This document shows positions 1-11,900 of a DNA stretch of 64,000 bases, piece after piece. The stretch spans positions 84,201,043-84,265,042 of the forward strand of contig OY997588.1 in NCBI GenBank assembly GCA_963921825.1, given 5' to 3'. The notes under the pieces were generated by a model that was given only the letters and a program-made list of their open reading frames with translations, had not been told where the DNA came from and searched no databases. Source of the DNA: Erodium maritimum. Taxonomy: Eukaryota; Streptophyta; Magnoliopsida; Geraniales; Geraniaceae. Position 1 is the first letter of the stretch. Each line of letters starts with the position of its first letter. A program made the position numbers and the translations under genes.

Positions 1-905
1 CACCCAAGCTAAAGCCAAGATATTTGAAAGGTAGAGAACCAACCAAACACCCCAAGGAGGAGGCTACCGAATCTGGTGTGCAAGTCCTGGCATTAAGGAG
101 TATAGCTGTGGACTTGTCAAAGTTGATCTTGAGCCCTGAACAAAGCTGAAAGGTGAGTAACGTGCTCTTGAGACGGAGGAGATCATCAGGGGAACCTTTC
201 ACAAATAACAGGGTGTCATCTGCGAACTGAAGATGGGACAGAACAGGACCACCAGGACCAAGCTGAATGCCTGAGAATTCCCCTAAACTCACGCCCTTGT
301 CAAAGACCTGATGTAAACCTTCAGCAGCTATCAAGAAGATAAAGGGTGAAAGGGGGCACCCTTGTCGAATACCGTTCAGAATAGGAAAGTCCTTGCTCGG
401 AGAACCATTCACCAAAACAGCCACAAAAGCCCTAAAACAAGAAGCCATCCATGATCTCCACTTCGGCCCAAAATCCATGGCTGCCATAACCTCATCCACA
501 TAGTCCCAATGTACTTTGTCGAAGGCCTTCTCGAAATCTAATTTGAGGACAACAACCTCCTCACCAGATCTCCGAACCCAGTCTATGACCTCAGAAGCGA
601 TCAAGACACCATCAACAAGTTGCCTGCCGGCCACAAAGCCCGATTGAGAGTCACCAATAATTTCATCAAGAACCTGTCTTAGCCGGTTGGAGAGGACCTT
701 AGCTAGGATCTTGTAAGGACCCGAAATAAGGCTGATTGGGCGAAAGTCTTGAAAGCTGGCTGCATTTTGACGCTTAGGGATCAAGGTAAGGTAGGTGGAG
801 TTTAGACCCTTACCAATGGTCCCTGAAGTGTAAAAATCCGAGAAGAACCTCAACAGGTCATCCTTGAGCACATCCCAACAGTCCTTGTAGAAAAGAAGTT
901 TGAGT
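1..905 (-). pseudogene. LINE ORF2 reverse-transcriptase fragment (non-LTR retrotransposon)
   Basis: Read on the minus strand, this encodes the fingers-palm part of a plant LINE (L1-clade) reverse transcriptase. In order I see LTLIPKR, then FRPISLISGPYKILAKVLSNRL, DSQSGFVAGRQLVDGVLIA, LKLDFEKAFDKVHWDYV, NGIRQGCPLSPFIFLIAAEGL and LSHLQFADDTLLFVKG (catalytic FADDT near 211-232). The fragment ends with a KYLGFSLG-type motif at the window edge. The catalytic aspartates and RQGCPLSP motif are intact, unlike the LINE at 50592-57739. The upstream (5') side stops abruptly near 905, where unrelated AT-rich repeat begins, so the endonuclease and ORF1 are missing. The rest of ORF2 lies outside the window. 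It is a truncated element copy, not a host gene. Confidence 0.9.
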
Positions 906-1290
906 AATTTTTATCAACACCATACACTGAGTTTATCAACACTATACACTGGGTTTATCAACACTGAACATTAGTTTTATCACCTCATTTTCCAAAATCG
1001 AACATGATTTTTATCACATCATAACATGTTTTTTTATGAACACTAAGCACTAGTTTTATCAACACTAAACACTATGTTTATAATTAAATTACATGTGTTT
1101 TTATCATCCTATCACATCTTTTTCTTATCAACACTAAACTCTAGTTTATCACCCTTATTTTTAATTGAACATGATTTTTATCACCCCAGTACATGTTTTT
1201 ATCAACATTTAGCACTAGTTTGATACCCCGATATAAAAAATTTATTAGTGAAGATTTATCAACACTCAACATTGTTTTTATTACCCGAAA
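906..1290. repeat. Degenerate short tandem repeat, unit like TTTATCAACACTAAACACTAG
   Basis: About 380 bp of AT-rich sequence is built from imperfect copies of TTTATCAACACTAAACACTAG, alternating with TTTATCACC-like variants. Unit length varies from about 20 to 40 bp. It starts exactly where the LINE fragment stops. No coding potential is visible. It could be a decayed minisatellite or the leader/UTR repeat of a lost element. Confidence 0.6.
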
Positions 1291-1690
1291 TAACTTTTTA
1301 TTTTCGTGCTTCAAAATATATTCATGACTGATCTTGATTAAAAGCCCTTGGAAAAAGAAAAATATTGGCGCAAGTTTGAAGCTAATCGGAGTTCAAACGA
1401 ATCAGGAAATATTAAATTAATGAATTGGTTAAGAAAAAAATGGACATTTGTCCACATGACACCATGCTATTACAATTATGTCTTTGCTTGTGTGAGAAAT
1501 GATGAAAGTGGCGTGAATTGGGGTGATGATGTGATATCATAGTGAATGTTAGATCTTAAAAGTGTATGACTTAAATTGGTTCACACATTTCTTAGAATAA
1601 GAAGAATTTCTAACATATTTTTCCTCCTGAGACACAGTAAATAACGATAGAGAAATCAATTATTTCATTTTAAAATTAAGCTTTGATCAT
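1291..1690 (+). mobile_element. Decayed LTR-like fragment related to the 46689-50313 LTR
   Basis: The stretch TTCAAAATATATTCATGA, followed by a GGTCTTG-like run and then a GGCGCAAG...GATCGGAG block, resembles 46815-46925 inside the solo LTR at 46689-50313, at clearly reduced identity. The 64-codon reading frame at 1348-1542 starts with a non-ATG codon and has no recognisable domain, so I do not call it a gene. The boundaries are not visible. Confidence 0.35.
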
Positions 1691-1727
1691 CCGAACAGTG
1701 CAGACCAACTAACGATACAGAAGTGAA

Positions 1728-1800
1728 GCAAAACCCTCTTTATATTATTCCAAAAAGCAAAACCCTCCTTATATTATTCCAAAAGCAAAACCCTATCCTC
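1728..1800 (+). promoter_or_regulatory. Duplicated telo-box-like promoter motif upstream of the ARID gene
   Basis: A 28-29 bp unit (GCAAAACCCT, then CYTTATATTATTCC, then AAAA) occurs twice in tandem, at 1728-1756 and 1757-1784, and a third partial copy starts at 1785 (GCAAAACCCTATCC). Each copy carries AAACCCT, the core of the plant telo-box found in promoters of growth and translation genes, plus a TATATTATT stretch usable as a TATA element. A CT-rich probable 5' UTR follows (1798-1835). The position, about 230-290 bp before the ATG at 2017, suits a core promoter. The function is inferred. Confidence 0.45.
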
Positions 1801-2016
1801 TTCTCCTAATCTCATTCTATTCTCTCCCTAAATTCATTCACATTTGGGGTTTTAATGTCAACAAAACCTAATGTTTTGCCAGTAATTTGGATGGTTAGCA
1901 TTTTTGGTGTCATCTGTTTTTGTGTAATTAGATTAGAGTAGTATTACTATTAGCTTAGGATAAGAATAATCCACCTGCTTCTCTTTACCTAGCTCTTGAC
2001 TACAAGGTCATCGTCC

Positions 2017-5000
2017 ATGGACCCAACTCAGTCTCACAACGCCTCTTCACAACAACTCCTTTGTCAAGCCATTAACGGGCAATCTCCAGATTCTGCCGTC
2101 TCCAAGCCCTACCCTGCACCCACTGCCCAGTACGATGAGGTTGTTCAGAGCCCCGACCTTTTCTGGGGAAATCTCAAGTCTTTTCACAGATCCATCGGCA
2201 CCAAATTTGCGTAAGTCGAAACCTTCTCTACTTCTCTTATTTGGGGATTCTTTGTTTTTATGTCATTTTGTGTTTCTAAGTAATGGGTACTGCTTAGGTT
2301 TTTGTTCTGGTGTGTGATTTCATCTGCCCTCTTCTGTTTGTTTGTTCAAAAGGACATGCAAATCTCCACTTATGTGAGTTCTATCTTTTTGTTGTATTTA
2401 ACAAATGTTAAACTCATTTTTGCAACAAATTCATCCACTAATTCATCCCACACTGTCTTGGGAAACACTCTTGGCCAGGTTCTGGTTAGGAGTGCACAAA
2501 TAGGAGTGACTTTGTTGATATTTTAAATTTATTGTTCATAAAAGTGTTACTGTGGAGGCTGGCTACGACTGTTAATTCTGTTAAGCATGAGATGAGAGAG
2601 AAACAAGAAGAGATTAGGCTGTCCACAGTGGGAGAGGCTGTCTGGTTCTGTCAATTTGTTGAATCTGTTTGATTAGTGACTTAGTACGATCGGTAATGAA
2701 ATTAACTAGTGATTAATCAGTTAAACACATGAGTTATAATACATAATTTAATTACAAGAACTTAAAAATTACATAAATGAAGATCAACTACATTGGAAAA
2801 TTCTGTTTTTGTCGAAAGGTTTGAAATTACTCAAATAGTACTGGCTAGTAGTGTCTTGTACTGTTTAATTTTCCATCGATGTCGCTGCTCTTTCGTCATC
2901 TCAAATTTGTCCATGTTTTCCAGTTCTTCGAACTTCAACTTATATTAATTTTGCTATTTCCTTTTGTCCATACCTATAATGATTGTAAGTTACTCGGTTT
3001 TTGCCCGGATAAAGGTCGTTTTTTCTGGCTATGCACCGGACATAGGCTCTTTAACTTTCCTTTTTGCCACCTCTGCTTTTGTTGATGGACTTTGCCTGAT
3101 GGGTATGGATTAGTTCCTGCAGTCCCTTCAGGTTCAGACCACTCTTGACTTGGAGGGTATTTCATCATGCTCGTATAAGTTCTAGTCTTGGCGTAAAGCT
3201 AGTCATCTGATTGGCCACTCGTGGACGATATATAAGGACAGTTTTTGGGCGTGAACAATACATAAAGGTAGTAATTTTATTGAAAAACAAACAAATGGTC
3301 GTGGTCAAAAGATAGGGTAACTTAAAAGCATGGACAATACAAAATGTAGCTTTCCACACGTGAACAATATATTAGAGTAACTTTTGACAATTAACCTTTT
3401 ATTATTATTATTATTAATGTACTATATACATTTATTTATTTAATACAAATCGTGATTTGCTGATATCTTCCCCATTAAATTGAAATATCCTTAAGCGGAA
3501 CCGCTATCGATATTTTGAACCTTGCCTATAGAATTTTTTGACTCCCTTGTTGATCTTGGACCAATGGTCCTTGAATGGTTTCTAAGTCCTCTGTAATGAC
3601 CTGTCTATGCTCATACCATTATAGCATGTGAACAACCTTCTAAGAACCATAGCCAATCCTCACATTCCCTTGGTTTGAGCTCATTGAGTGATGAAGCCAA
3701 CAAGAAATTAGTCATAGGTTTTCCCATTCAGCCCCACCTTTGCCTTGGCACCTGAAATGTGCCTTTGTCGTCTCGGTTGCCTTACTGGTGGTTCTTAGAC
3801 TTCAACAACGTTGAGTAGCACCGACAAAGTCCGACTATGATGAGCTAACAACAACTGCTTCACATTACTCGGACATGACAACTCCTCCATCTACACGTAT
3901 CATATTTAGGAAGGTCTCCTCTTCCTCCTTAGGCGGTTGTGAATGGGGCACTTGGGTGCCCTTGTCACGAAATACTTTGAAATAATCGTCGAGTGGATTT
4001 TCAAGACGGTTGAACGACTGGGTGAGTAGACGATGGTAAGATTGTTTCTACGCATGGTTCAGGAAGAATCTGAGATAGAATATAAGGTGTATTTGTTAGA
4101 TATTTTTTTAAGAATATAAAATTTTAATTGTTTAGTATTTTTTCCCAAATTCTAACGTCACGTGTCAGCTTCCCGTTAGGAGAAACCGGAAACGAACGAC
4201 CTGTTGGTGTTAGACCCAAGCTTGATTGATTCCGGCCAGGAATCGACCGGCGTCCAGCAACGCCCGACGCCCGCCTCCTTGTTGATTCCCACTTCTGACT
4301 TTCGTAGTGGTTGCTCTAAGGACAGTTTTGGTATTTTTTATGAAGGAGAAGAGTATTTTATTGAATATATAATGAAAAGATAAAAAAGTTGGAGAGTTTT
4401 GGCTCTTGTATACAACATAAAGTTAAGTAGTTATGTGGAATAGGCTGCAAGTATAAAATAGTTTTGTTTATTATCCCTTTGTATTTTTCTTTAGATTCAT
4501 TGATGAGTTGATTGAAAATGTCTTCATATTTTTGTTTTTGTTTTCTACAACTATCTTATTTATTTCTAGAAGATTCGATTGAGCTATACATGAGTCTTAA
4601 TAGCTAGGTGACAATTTGGGCATTTGGTAATGCTTTACTCTTTTGGTATCAAGGTAATGAATTCTGAATTACTGTCCATTGTGGCAAAGGTTCCTGCCTA
4701 ATCACTCCGAGTTTTTTTTTCTTCTGTTCTGCATGCCAGTGTAGCAGAGACTACCTTTGGTAATCTATTGTAAAATTTTTGCAAATAAAAATATTAATGG
4801 CCAAACTTTTTTCTTCTATCAATTAGAATGCATTAGAAAGAAGAGGGACACCACTAAAGTCTTAAGTAAGGGTAACCGTACAATGACATCTAAATTTCTG
4901 CAACAATTTATAAAGTGAATTAATTGTGTTGTTACTTGAGATTATATTTTAAAGTCATATTATCGCACCATTTTTATTTAGGACAAGTAATAGATGTTGA

Positions 5001-6236
5001 TACATCACATTATTACTAATGCCCATTGAAAATATATTTCTTAGCCTCTCAATTAGTTGTACCATAGAGGTTAGAATTTCCTATGTGGCCTTTGTTCCTA
5101 TATCCAATATTCATTCATGGAAAATGGTAAAGAGCACGCGTAAGCAAAAATTTGATTGATTGTATATTCTCTTGCGTGGTTTCAATAATTAGGATTCCTA
5201 CGGTAGGAGGTCGAGCTTTGGATCTACATCGACTTTTTGTGGAGGTCACTTCACGCGGTGGCCTTGAAAAGGTTTGAATTACTCCCTTCATTCAATGGCA
5301 GAGAATTTAAATAAGTTGAAATGATCTATGTCATTCCAAACATAGTCTTAAATTGGTATCAAGTATTTTAATTCTATGAACAGGGCCAATGGTCATACAT
5401 ACATGCATCATATTCCCCTCTTTGATCTTTTTGTTCCTTGACCATTAACTGTTACTCTTCGATTGGTTATAGATCATTAGGGAACGTAAATGGAAGGAAG
5501 TGATTGCCGTCTTCAATTTCCCATCAACAATTACAAGTGCATCGTTTGTTTTACGGAAGTACTACCAATCGTTACTATATCATTTCGAGCAAGTCTATTA
5601 CTTCCACAAAGAAGTTGCCCCACTTCCCATAGCTGGTAAACATGTCTGGACTTTTTACTTTTTTTTTTATTGTTTAAGTACTAGTTATATGTTGGTAGAC
5701 ACATTTATGTTATCACATTTCTACAGAACCTTCAAGTGGAAGCCTTGTCAATGGATCGGGGACTCTTGAAGAAGGAGCTGTACCTGCTCAGGGTATGAGT
5801 GCCAGTTCCATATGAGTTTCGCCTTTGCTGTCTTGTCATGTTTTTGATGTAGATGGATATAAGTGGTCTGTGTAAATGGAGTGAGGATAATTGTTGTATC
5901 TTATGCTAGGCAGGTCCAAGATTGCAGCTTGGATGTACGGTACTCGGAAGCATTGATGCAAAGTTTGATGATGGATATATGGTGACTGTGAACTTGGGTA
6001 CCAGTCAACTGAAAGGAGTGTTGTATCATACCCCGCCTATCTTGCACATGGCTCAGAGTGAATCTCCCACTGTGCCTAGCCGGAAGAGATCTCGGTTGAC
6101 ATTACGAGACCCCTCTGAGCCTAAGTCAAAGGGAAGCATTCATAATTTCTTCTTCAGTGAGCACTACAATAAGGATGGGCAAGAAAGAGCTAACAGAGAA
6201 GATTGGGTCACTATGGAGCAGTCACACAGAGCCTGA
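2017..6236 (+). CDS. ARID-domain protein of the plant ARID-HMG (HMGB9/HMGB15) type, HMG box frameshifted
   Basis: Five exons can be assembled with GT-AG junctions in continuous phase: 2017-2210, 5193-5271, 5473-5635, 5727-5792 and 5914-6236, giving 274 codons. I start at the ATG at 2017 because the upstream in-frame codon at 1996 is TTG. Residues about 25-125 form an ARID domain: YDEVVQSPDLFWGNLKSF, then IPTVGGRALDLHRLFVEV, TSRGGLEKII, RERKWKEVIAVF and ITSASFVLRKYYQSLLYHFE. ARID-HMG proteins are nuclear factors that bind AT-rich DNA and have a C-terminal HMG box. A GYMVTVNLGTSQLKGVLYH block typical of the family follows, and the HMG box begins at PKSKGSIHNFFFSEH. Then a small deletion shifts the frame. 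KELTEKIGSLWSS and TEPEK, conserved box residues, lie in the +1 frame up to a splice donor at 6241. The ancestral last exon (6324-6370) still shows LQVY and LLEEYRKF, but in different frames. So it is either an ARID-only protein or a young pseudogene. Neighbours are transposable elements only. Confidence 0.8.
2211..5192 (+). other. Long first intron of the ARID gene
   Basis: The intron starts with GTAAG at 2211 and ends with TTAG at 5192. It splits a codon of the ARID domain between GTKF and IPTVGG. It is mostly AT-rich with no conserved coding block. An (ATT)n run lies at about 3398-3416. The part at 3480-4080 is less AT-rich and looks imported, with short broken frames on the minus strand, but I could not assign it to a family. 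Its size, against 100-200 bp for the other introns, suggests transposon insertion. Confidence 0.65.
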
Positions 6237-6370
6237 AAAGGTAGCAATTTTGGGGTGATAAACTTTCAGAATTCGATCGATTGTCTAATCAGTTTAGTTG
6301 TCACAACTTTTGGGATGGTGCAGTTGCAGGTGTATCGCCCGAATTGTTGGAGGAATACAGAAAGTTTTAA

Positions 6371-6665
6371 TGATTTAAAGGCTTAGGAATGGCTGCAATT
6401 TAGGTGCCCATACAAAATTTCCTTCAATGTTTCCCTGTTGTTGTTGTTGTTGTTGTAGTTACTCTCGCTTTGTTGTTTTCGTAGATTGGTTTGTTGACTG
6501 ACATGCCCCGATGTGCGATGTTTTAAGGGGCAGCTTGTAACATATTTTGTTTAGTTTTACCGGACACCTAAGAACTCTATGAATTGCATTTACAAAGGTT
6601 GATCTTGAATGTAAACTCCCGTCTATGGTTCGTATGGTTATCAGATGGTTAAATCTATGTAGCAT
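6371..6665 (+). other. 3' flank/UTR of the ARID gene with (TTG)n microsatellite
   Basis: No coding sequence is visible. A (TTG)7-type microsatellite lies at 6436-6457. The sequence is T-rich and compatible with a 3' UTR, but no polyadenylation site can be fixed. Confidence 0.4.
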
Positions 6666-7135
6666 TTATTTTTTATATCAGAGAGAAATACATATATTAA
6701 CGAAGTAACAAAATACAAGGAGAATGAACCCACAAGCTCAAAAACGAGCAGGGCTCATAGCGGAAAAAGGGGCCAGTAGAAAACTGAAACAAACTTAATG
6801 AAGTGACCCCCATGGAGTTAGGGACCCCATTTATTTTGTAGAGATTCAGAACTGTTTCAACTCTTTCAAAGCCACCTTCAGTCGAGTCAGCAAAATAAGC
6901 CTTTGTGTGGACAATTGTTTCCCATGAACTACCATCAACCAGTGAAGAGACATCTGGTATTCCGAATAGACATCTGGTTTTGAAAGGGCGTCTCTAAAGC
7001 CAATTTGGAGGGGTGAAGGGGACCGATCTGGGAGCAGGACCAGAGCTTGATCCAGACCATCGTAAAGATCTATGACGGAGGCTGTGTCCGACTCAGCATC
7101 ATCCGAAGCCATATCGACCCCCTATTCGACTTGCT
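6666..7135 (-). mobile_element. 5'-truncated LINE-like 3' end
   Basis: Read on the minus strand, an 88-codon frame (7112-6846) ends in LKVALKELKQF. It is followed by a roughly 180-bp untranslated tail closing with TTAATATATGTATTTCTCTC and an A-run (TGATATAAAAAAT). That is the usual 3' structure of plant LINEs: a short terminal reading frame, a T-rich UTR and a poly(A). No catalytic domain is present and the 88-residue product has no domain I recognise. It lies only about 300 bp past the ARID gene. Confidence 0.45.
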
Positions 7136-7752
7136 ACCCCATCAACCCCAATATCAACTTTAGGTACCAGGACCAACTGCTCAACCAGGTAGTGGCGGAT
7201 TTAGTCTTTCCAATGAGCGGGGGCACCAAATTTGTTAATCACTTTTCTCACAAAACCGATATCTTGGTCCACATTTCATTAGAATCTATGTGTCAAATTT
7301 TCTTTTAAAAATATAGCTTCATTATTTATAATATTTTGTACGAAGCTACACTACATGTCTTGAATAGGAACAAATTTTATATAATGGAAACTTACAAAGA
7401 ATTTGTTTGAAAAGGGGTACAGTTAAAAATCTTAAACAAATATGGGGGGGGGGGGGGGGGGGGGTGGTGGTGGGGCTCAGTCTAGGAACATGGGCAAAAG
7501 GGTTGTCCTTCCCAATAGTCCTACCCAAATACGCAATCATCTCCAACCGGGAAAGGTAAGGAATAGAGTCCACAAGAACCTGCTCGCGAAACACGCTTAC
7601 TCTGAAATCCTCATCATGAGTCGCAGCCAAACGCCTATCGGCTGAGAATTCCGACGTGTGGACCAACGATAAGGCCTTGGACGACCGAGTCAGGGTATAG
7701 GAACAAGGGTGAATGACGATTAGTGAACCAGGTTTCCTAACTATATCGGTTA
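7136..7752. other. Unassigned sequence with a 21-bp G homopolymer
   Basis: I see no gene I can support. A GTGGCGGATTTAG motif at 7191 resembles the ends of some plant DNA-transposon relics. A run of 21 G lies at 7444-7464, followed by TGGTGGTGGGG. A minus-strand frame (7666-7346) encodes an Arg/Leu-rich stretch of unknown origin and is interrupted by the G run. The last five bases (GGTTA) are the left TSD of the solo LTR that follows. Confidence 0.4.
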
Positions 7753-8938
7753 TGTTAGTCTTAGTGCCCGTACTTCAATCATAAATGTCCAAATGTATAT
7801 ATCATCGTTACCAATAAAATTAAAGCGACTTTATATTACTTATGTGTTGGAGTAATATATCGATGTGTGCTCTGATCTATGCCCCCAATGCCAATGGAAC
7901 CATAAATCGAGATAGATCACACTCGATGAGTCCCTAGTCAAACAAAGCTTCACTAGAAGCGACTAGTATGAAAGATGACTCTTTATGGCTTACGTTCTGT
8001 TAGTCATTGGAATGAGATTCTGGAGTTTGATCATAGATATCATGTGGACATGATATTGGACGACCCGCCCTGAATATGTGCCATAGATTGAGTCATGAAC
8101 ATATTCAATGTCGTAGCTTGTCATGTATCCTTAGACCAAGGAGTCTTTGTGAGCGATATGTAGTCAACAACTGAGTCTTACCTGAGCCCAACGTTGTCCG
8201 TAACAGGGCTTCCATAACGGCCATGATTGGCTTGGGGGCAGGCTGCATGAGTGATAGGAAAGACGACTAAGGGATTTATCCCTCACACTAAGGTATGAGA
8301 AAGATATCGGTTATCGGCCGCTTAATCGAGAGTTTATGAAAGAATAACATGATCATGCACATGAATGATACTGGGTATCATATATTCAATCATCTCATAT
8401 ATCAAGGAACAATGATTGAGAATAATAAAGATGACGGCTCTATGCCTTATCTCAATCAGGATATCGGTGATTTTTTTATAAACGAGGGAAAATTTCATTA
8501 TACGAGAAAGGAGTACAATGAAAGCAGAAATCAGACCGAGGAGGTCGATTTTGAATGAACTAAACAGTAAAGAAATATTAAGAAAAAATTTCTTGTAACA
8601 ATAAAACCAAGCAAATAAACAAAAACATACGGATCAACTGCAGAAGACACATCAAACCAAAACACGCAACGGGGCAAAAGTGCCAATCCAGAAAAGATAT
8701 TGGTTTGAGCTACCCTGCACCTCAGAGTATTGCGTCTTAGCCAAAATGATCAAAACATAGGACACCAACAGCCAAAACCATCTCTGAGGCCACAACCTGT
8801 CCCATTCTAATAAAACCGATTCAGGAGTCCGAGAATGAGTACCAATGATTCCACCAAGACAATAGAAACCTTAAACAACATCTCTGAAAGGATCAGATTA
8901 CCAAGAAACCCACAACTTCTAAATAAAGATTGCTAACT

Positions 8939-11900
8939 TCACTTGAGGAGTAGTGGCGGAGGAACAGACTCAAAATCATCCATATCCTCATCATCACAAA
9001 CATCCTCATATAAGTCATCCTCGTCACCTTCCAAATCTAGACGTTCATGCACCTCCAAATCCAGATTGTTAAATTGATCTAAAGTAGAATCAACAGTTTT
9101 CAACGCTTTAATCCCAACCTGCTTTACATAGTCCCAGTTCTCTAGACGAGATTCACGTTCTTTAGAACTTTCCTTAAAAAGGACCGGCGTTTGATAAGAC
9201 GCTGAGACTTTAAAATTCTTCTTTCGCTGCCTAGAATTTTGTGGGGGAGAATAGGCTTGCGCTACACACAAAGTCGAATCCAAAGGGTTTGGACGACTTG
9301 TAGTAACCAATGGATCCTTAGAAATTAAAGATAAGCCTTTGTCAGCTTCCGCAGGTTCAGAAAAGGAATTAGCTACCCTTGATTTATCAACAGAATCAAC
9401 CTGATCTTCTTGACTAATCCATTCTTTATCTGAAGAGGAGTCTGGCAAACTCACAGACGGGAAACAAATTTCTGGAACTTCTGTAATATTCACGCCCATA
9501 ACGTAGAGAGGAAAACTTGATGTTCCCATAGGAAAATTCATATTTAACGAATTAACTTTTGAATTTCTATGAATCAACAAGAAGACTTTATCAAAAGAAG
9601 CCGGCGCAGGATCAGAACCACAAATAAAATGTAACAAAGTACCCAAAGACTGACCAATTGCCTGAACAGAAGTCTCAGTTCTCCCATGGAAAGGAATACC
9701 CTCCACTTGAACCTATTGAAAGAAACCTCCAACAGTAACCAAAATACCTGAATTACTCAGCAGCTTAAACCATGGTTTTAGACGATCCCAATTTTCTTCC
9801 TCTAAGGAGTCTCTGAGAGACGGATTAAGAACAATCAAGAGAAAGATACGATGTCCAAAAGAGCGGAGGACGATATCCTCCAAGCCTAAGGATTTAAACA
9901 CCCAAATGAATTGAGAAGTAGACCAATTATTATGAGCCATTTCCAGAACGCCTGCTAATGCCATTTCACGAGAACCCTCCTCAGAAGACCCATGAGCAGT
10001 CAATTCAGCATGAGATTTTGGAATCCATTTCTGCTTTATTTTCGGAGAAGAAAATTTGGAATTGGAAATTTCTGGTTTAGCAAAATCGACCAAAAGTTTC
10101 TACCCATCCTGCAATGTCCCATGAAACGTCTCAATGGCCTCCTTGGCCAGACATGAATTCATCTTAACAAAACCAAAAAAATTTCCATTTCGGTTTGAAC
10201 GTTTGCAAACAAAACAATAATCAACACCTTCAGGTCCTATAAGATTTTTCAGCCAAACCTCATTTCTTCCCGGAGGGATATTGCAGATAAACAACTTCCT
10301 TTCTCCTGTTGAAAAATCAGACTGAGAGGAAACATGAGTTGACAGCTCACCCTCCTCATGATTCACCAAAGAATGTACTTTTTGGGATCCCTCAATCTGC
10401 TGAACCAGTGTAGAGACCCTATCATGCCCCAATTTCAGTAAACCGAACTCGGGACGCGACCATTTAAAATAATAAAACATTTTGAAACTTTTTACATAAA
10501 ACCACTTTAAAAACACCATTTGTTCAACAAAATAATATTTACAACTTAAAACACTTCCCAACAAGTGGACAAAAGTATGGTATCCGTCGCTAGGCTCAAA
10601 ATAAACCCAGAATCCCGCTCCTAGCTCTTCAAGCTTCAGAAGCTCACCTACTCCAACCTGCGACCGGTACCTGTAGGAAAAGAAGCTAGGGGTGAGCGTT
10701 CGCTCACCACCACGGATAACAGACTGACTACGACATACTTAGCAGACAATGCCGGTAACACCAACAACAAACTCAACACCGGGGATCACCATCCCCAACT
10801 CAAGTACTCAAAAGACACACGACAATTACCTTCCTCAACAGACTCAATACTCAGACTCGTGGTGTAAACCCGACACAACCATTGACGACCTCCTCCAAAG
10901 ACACGACGGTAAAACTACGCAACACCAAACAAGATCACAAAGGATCGCACACCAAACAAGATCGCAAACGATCGCATACCAGCTCCTCAGTAACCCAATC
11001 TCTGTCTCTCGCCCTTTACCGATCCCAGTCAGGTCAGGCGGTCGACCTGTCGTGCAACTTTCCCGATCCCAGTCGGGAGGCTAACCCACAACCTCTCCGC
11101 TTCACCCGATCCCAGTCGGGTGGTTAGCCACACCCGCGCAAACCACGAAACTTCTCCCGACACACAGCCGGGAAGCTAGCCCACAACCTCTCCGCTTCTC
11201 CCGATCCCAGTCGGGAGGCTAGCTACACCACCAACCTCGCAATCCTTCCCCCGATCCCAGTCGGGGGGCTAGCCCACAACCTCTCCCCTTCCCCCGATCC
11301 CAGTCGGGAGGCTAGCCACACCACGCAACTTCCCCGACACGAAGTCGGGTTTCCAACCTCAGGTAACCACAATCACAATCACAAGAAAAGTTCAACAAAC
11401 AGCAACAACACAGGTTCAACACTCACAGGCACTCATGGCCACCCAAGACACCAACAGTAAAACACGGACTCAACAATCCCACGGGCACTCACGGCCTCCC
11501 AAGACACACCAACAGTAACTCACGGGCTCAACAACCCCACGGGCACTCACGGCCTCCCAAGACACACCAACAGTAACTCACGGGCTCAACAATCCCACGG
11601 CACTCACGGCCACCCAAGACACACCAACAGTAACTCACGGGCTCAACGACCCCACGACACTCACGGCCACCCAAGACACCAACAATAAAGTAACACGGGT
11701 TCAACAACCCAACGGCACTCACGGCAACCCAAGACACCAATAATAAATTAACACGGGTTCAACAACCCAACGGGCACTCATGGACTCCCAAGACACCAAC
11801 ACTAAAGTAACACATGTTCAACAACCCAACGGGCACTCATGGCCACCAAAGACACAACAATAAAGAAACACGGGTTCAACAACCCAACGGGCACTCATGG

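Noticed and set aside
3480-4080. Possible gag or host exon on the minus strand in ARID intron 1
   Set aside because: Only short broken frames; no motif I could name. Left as unassigned intron content.
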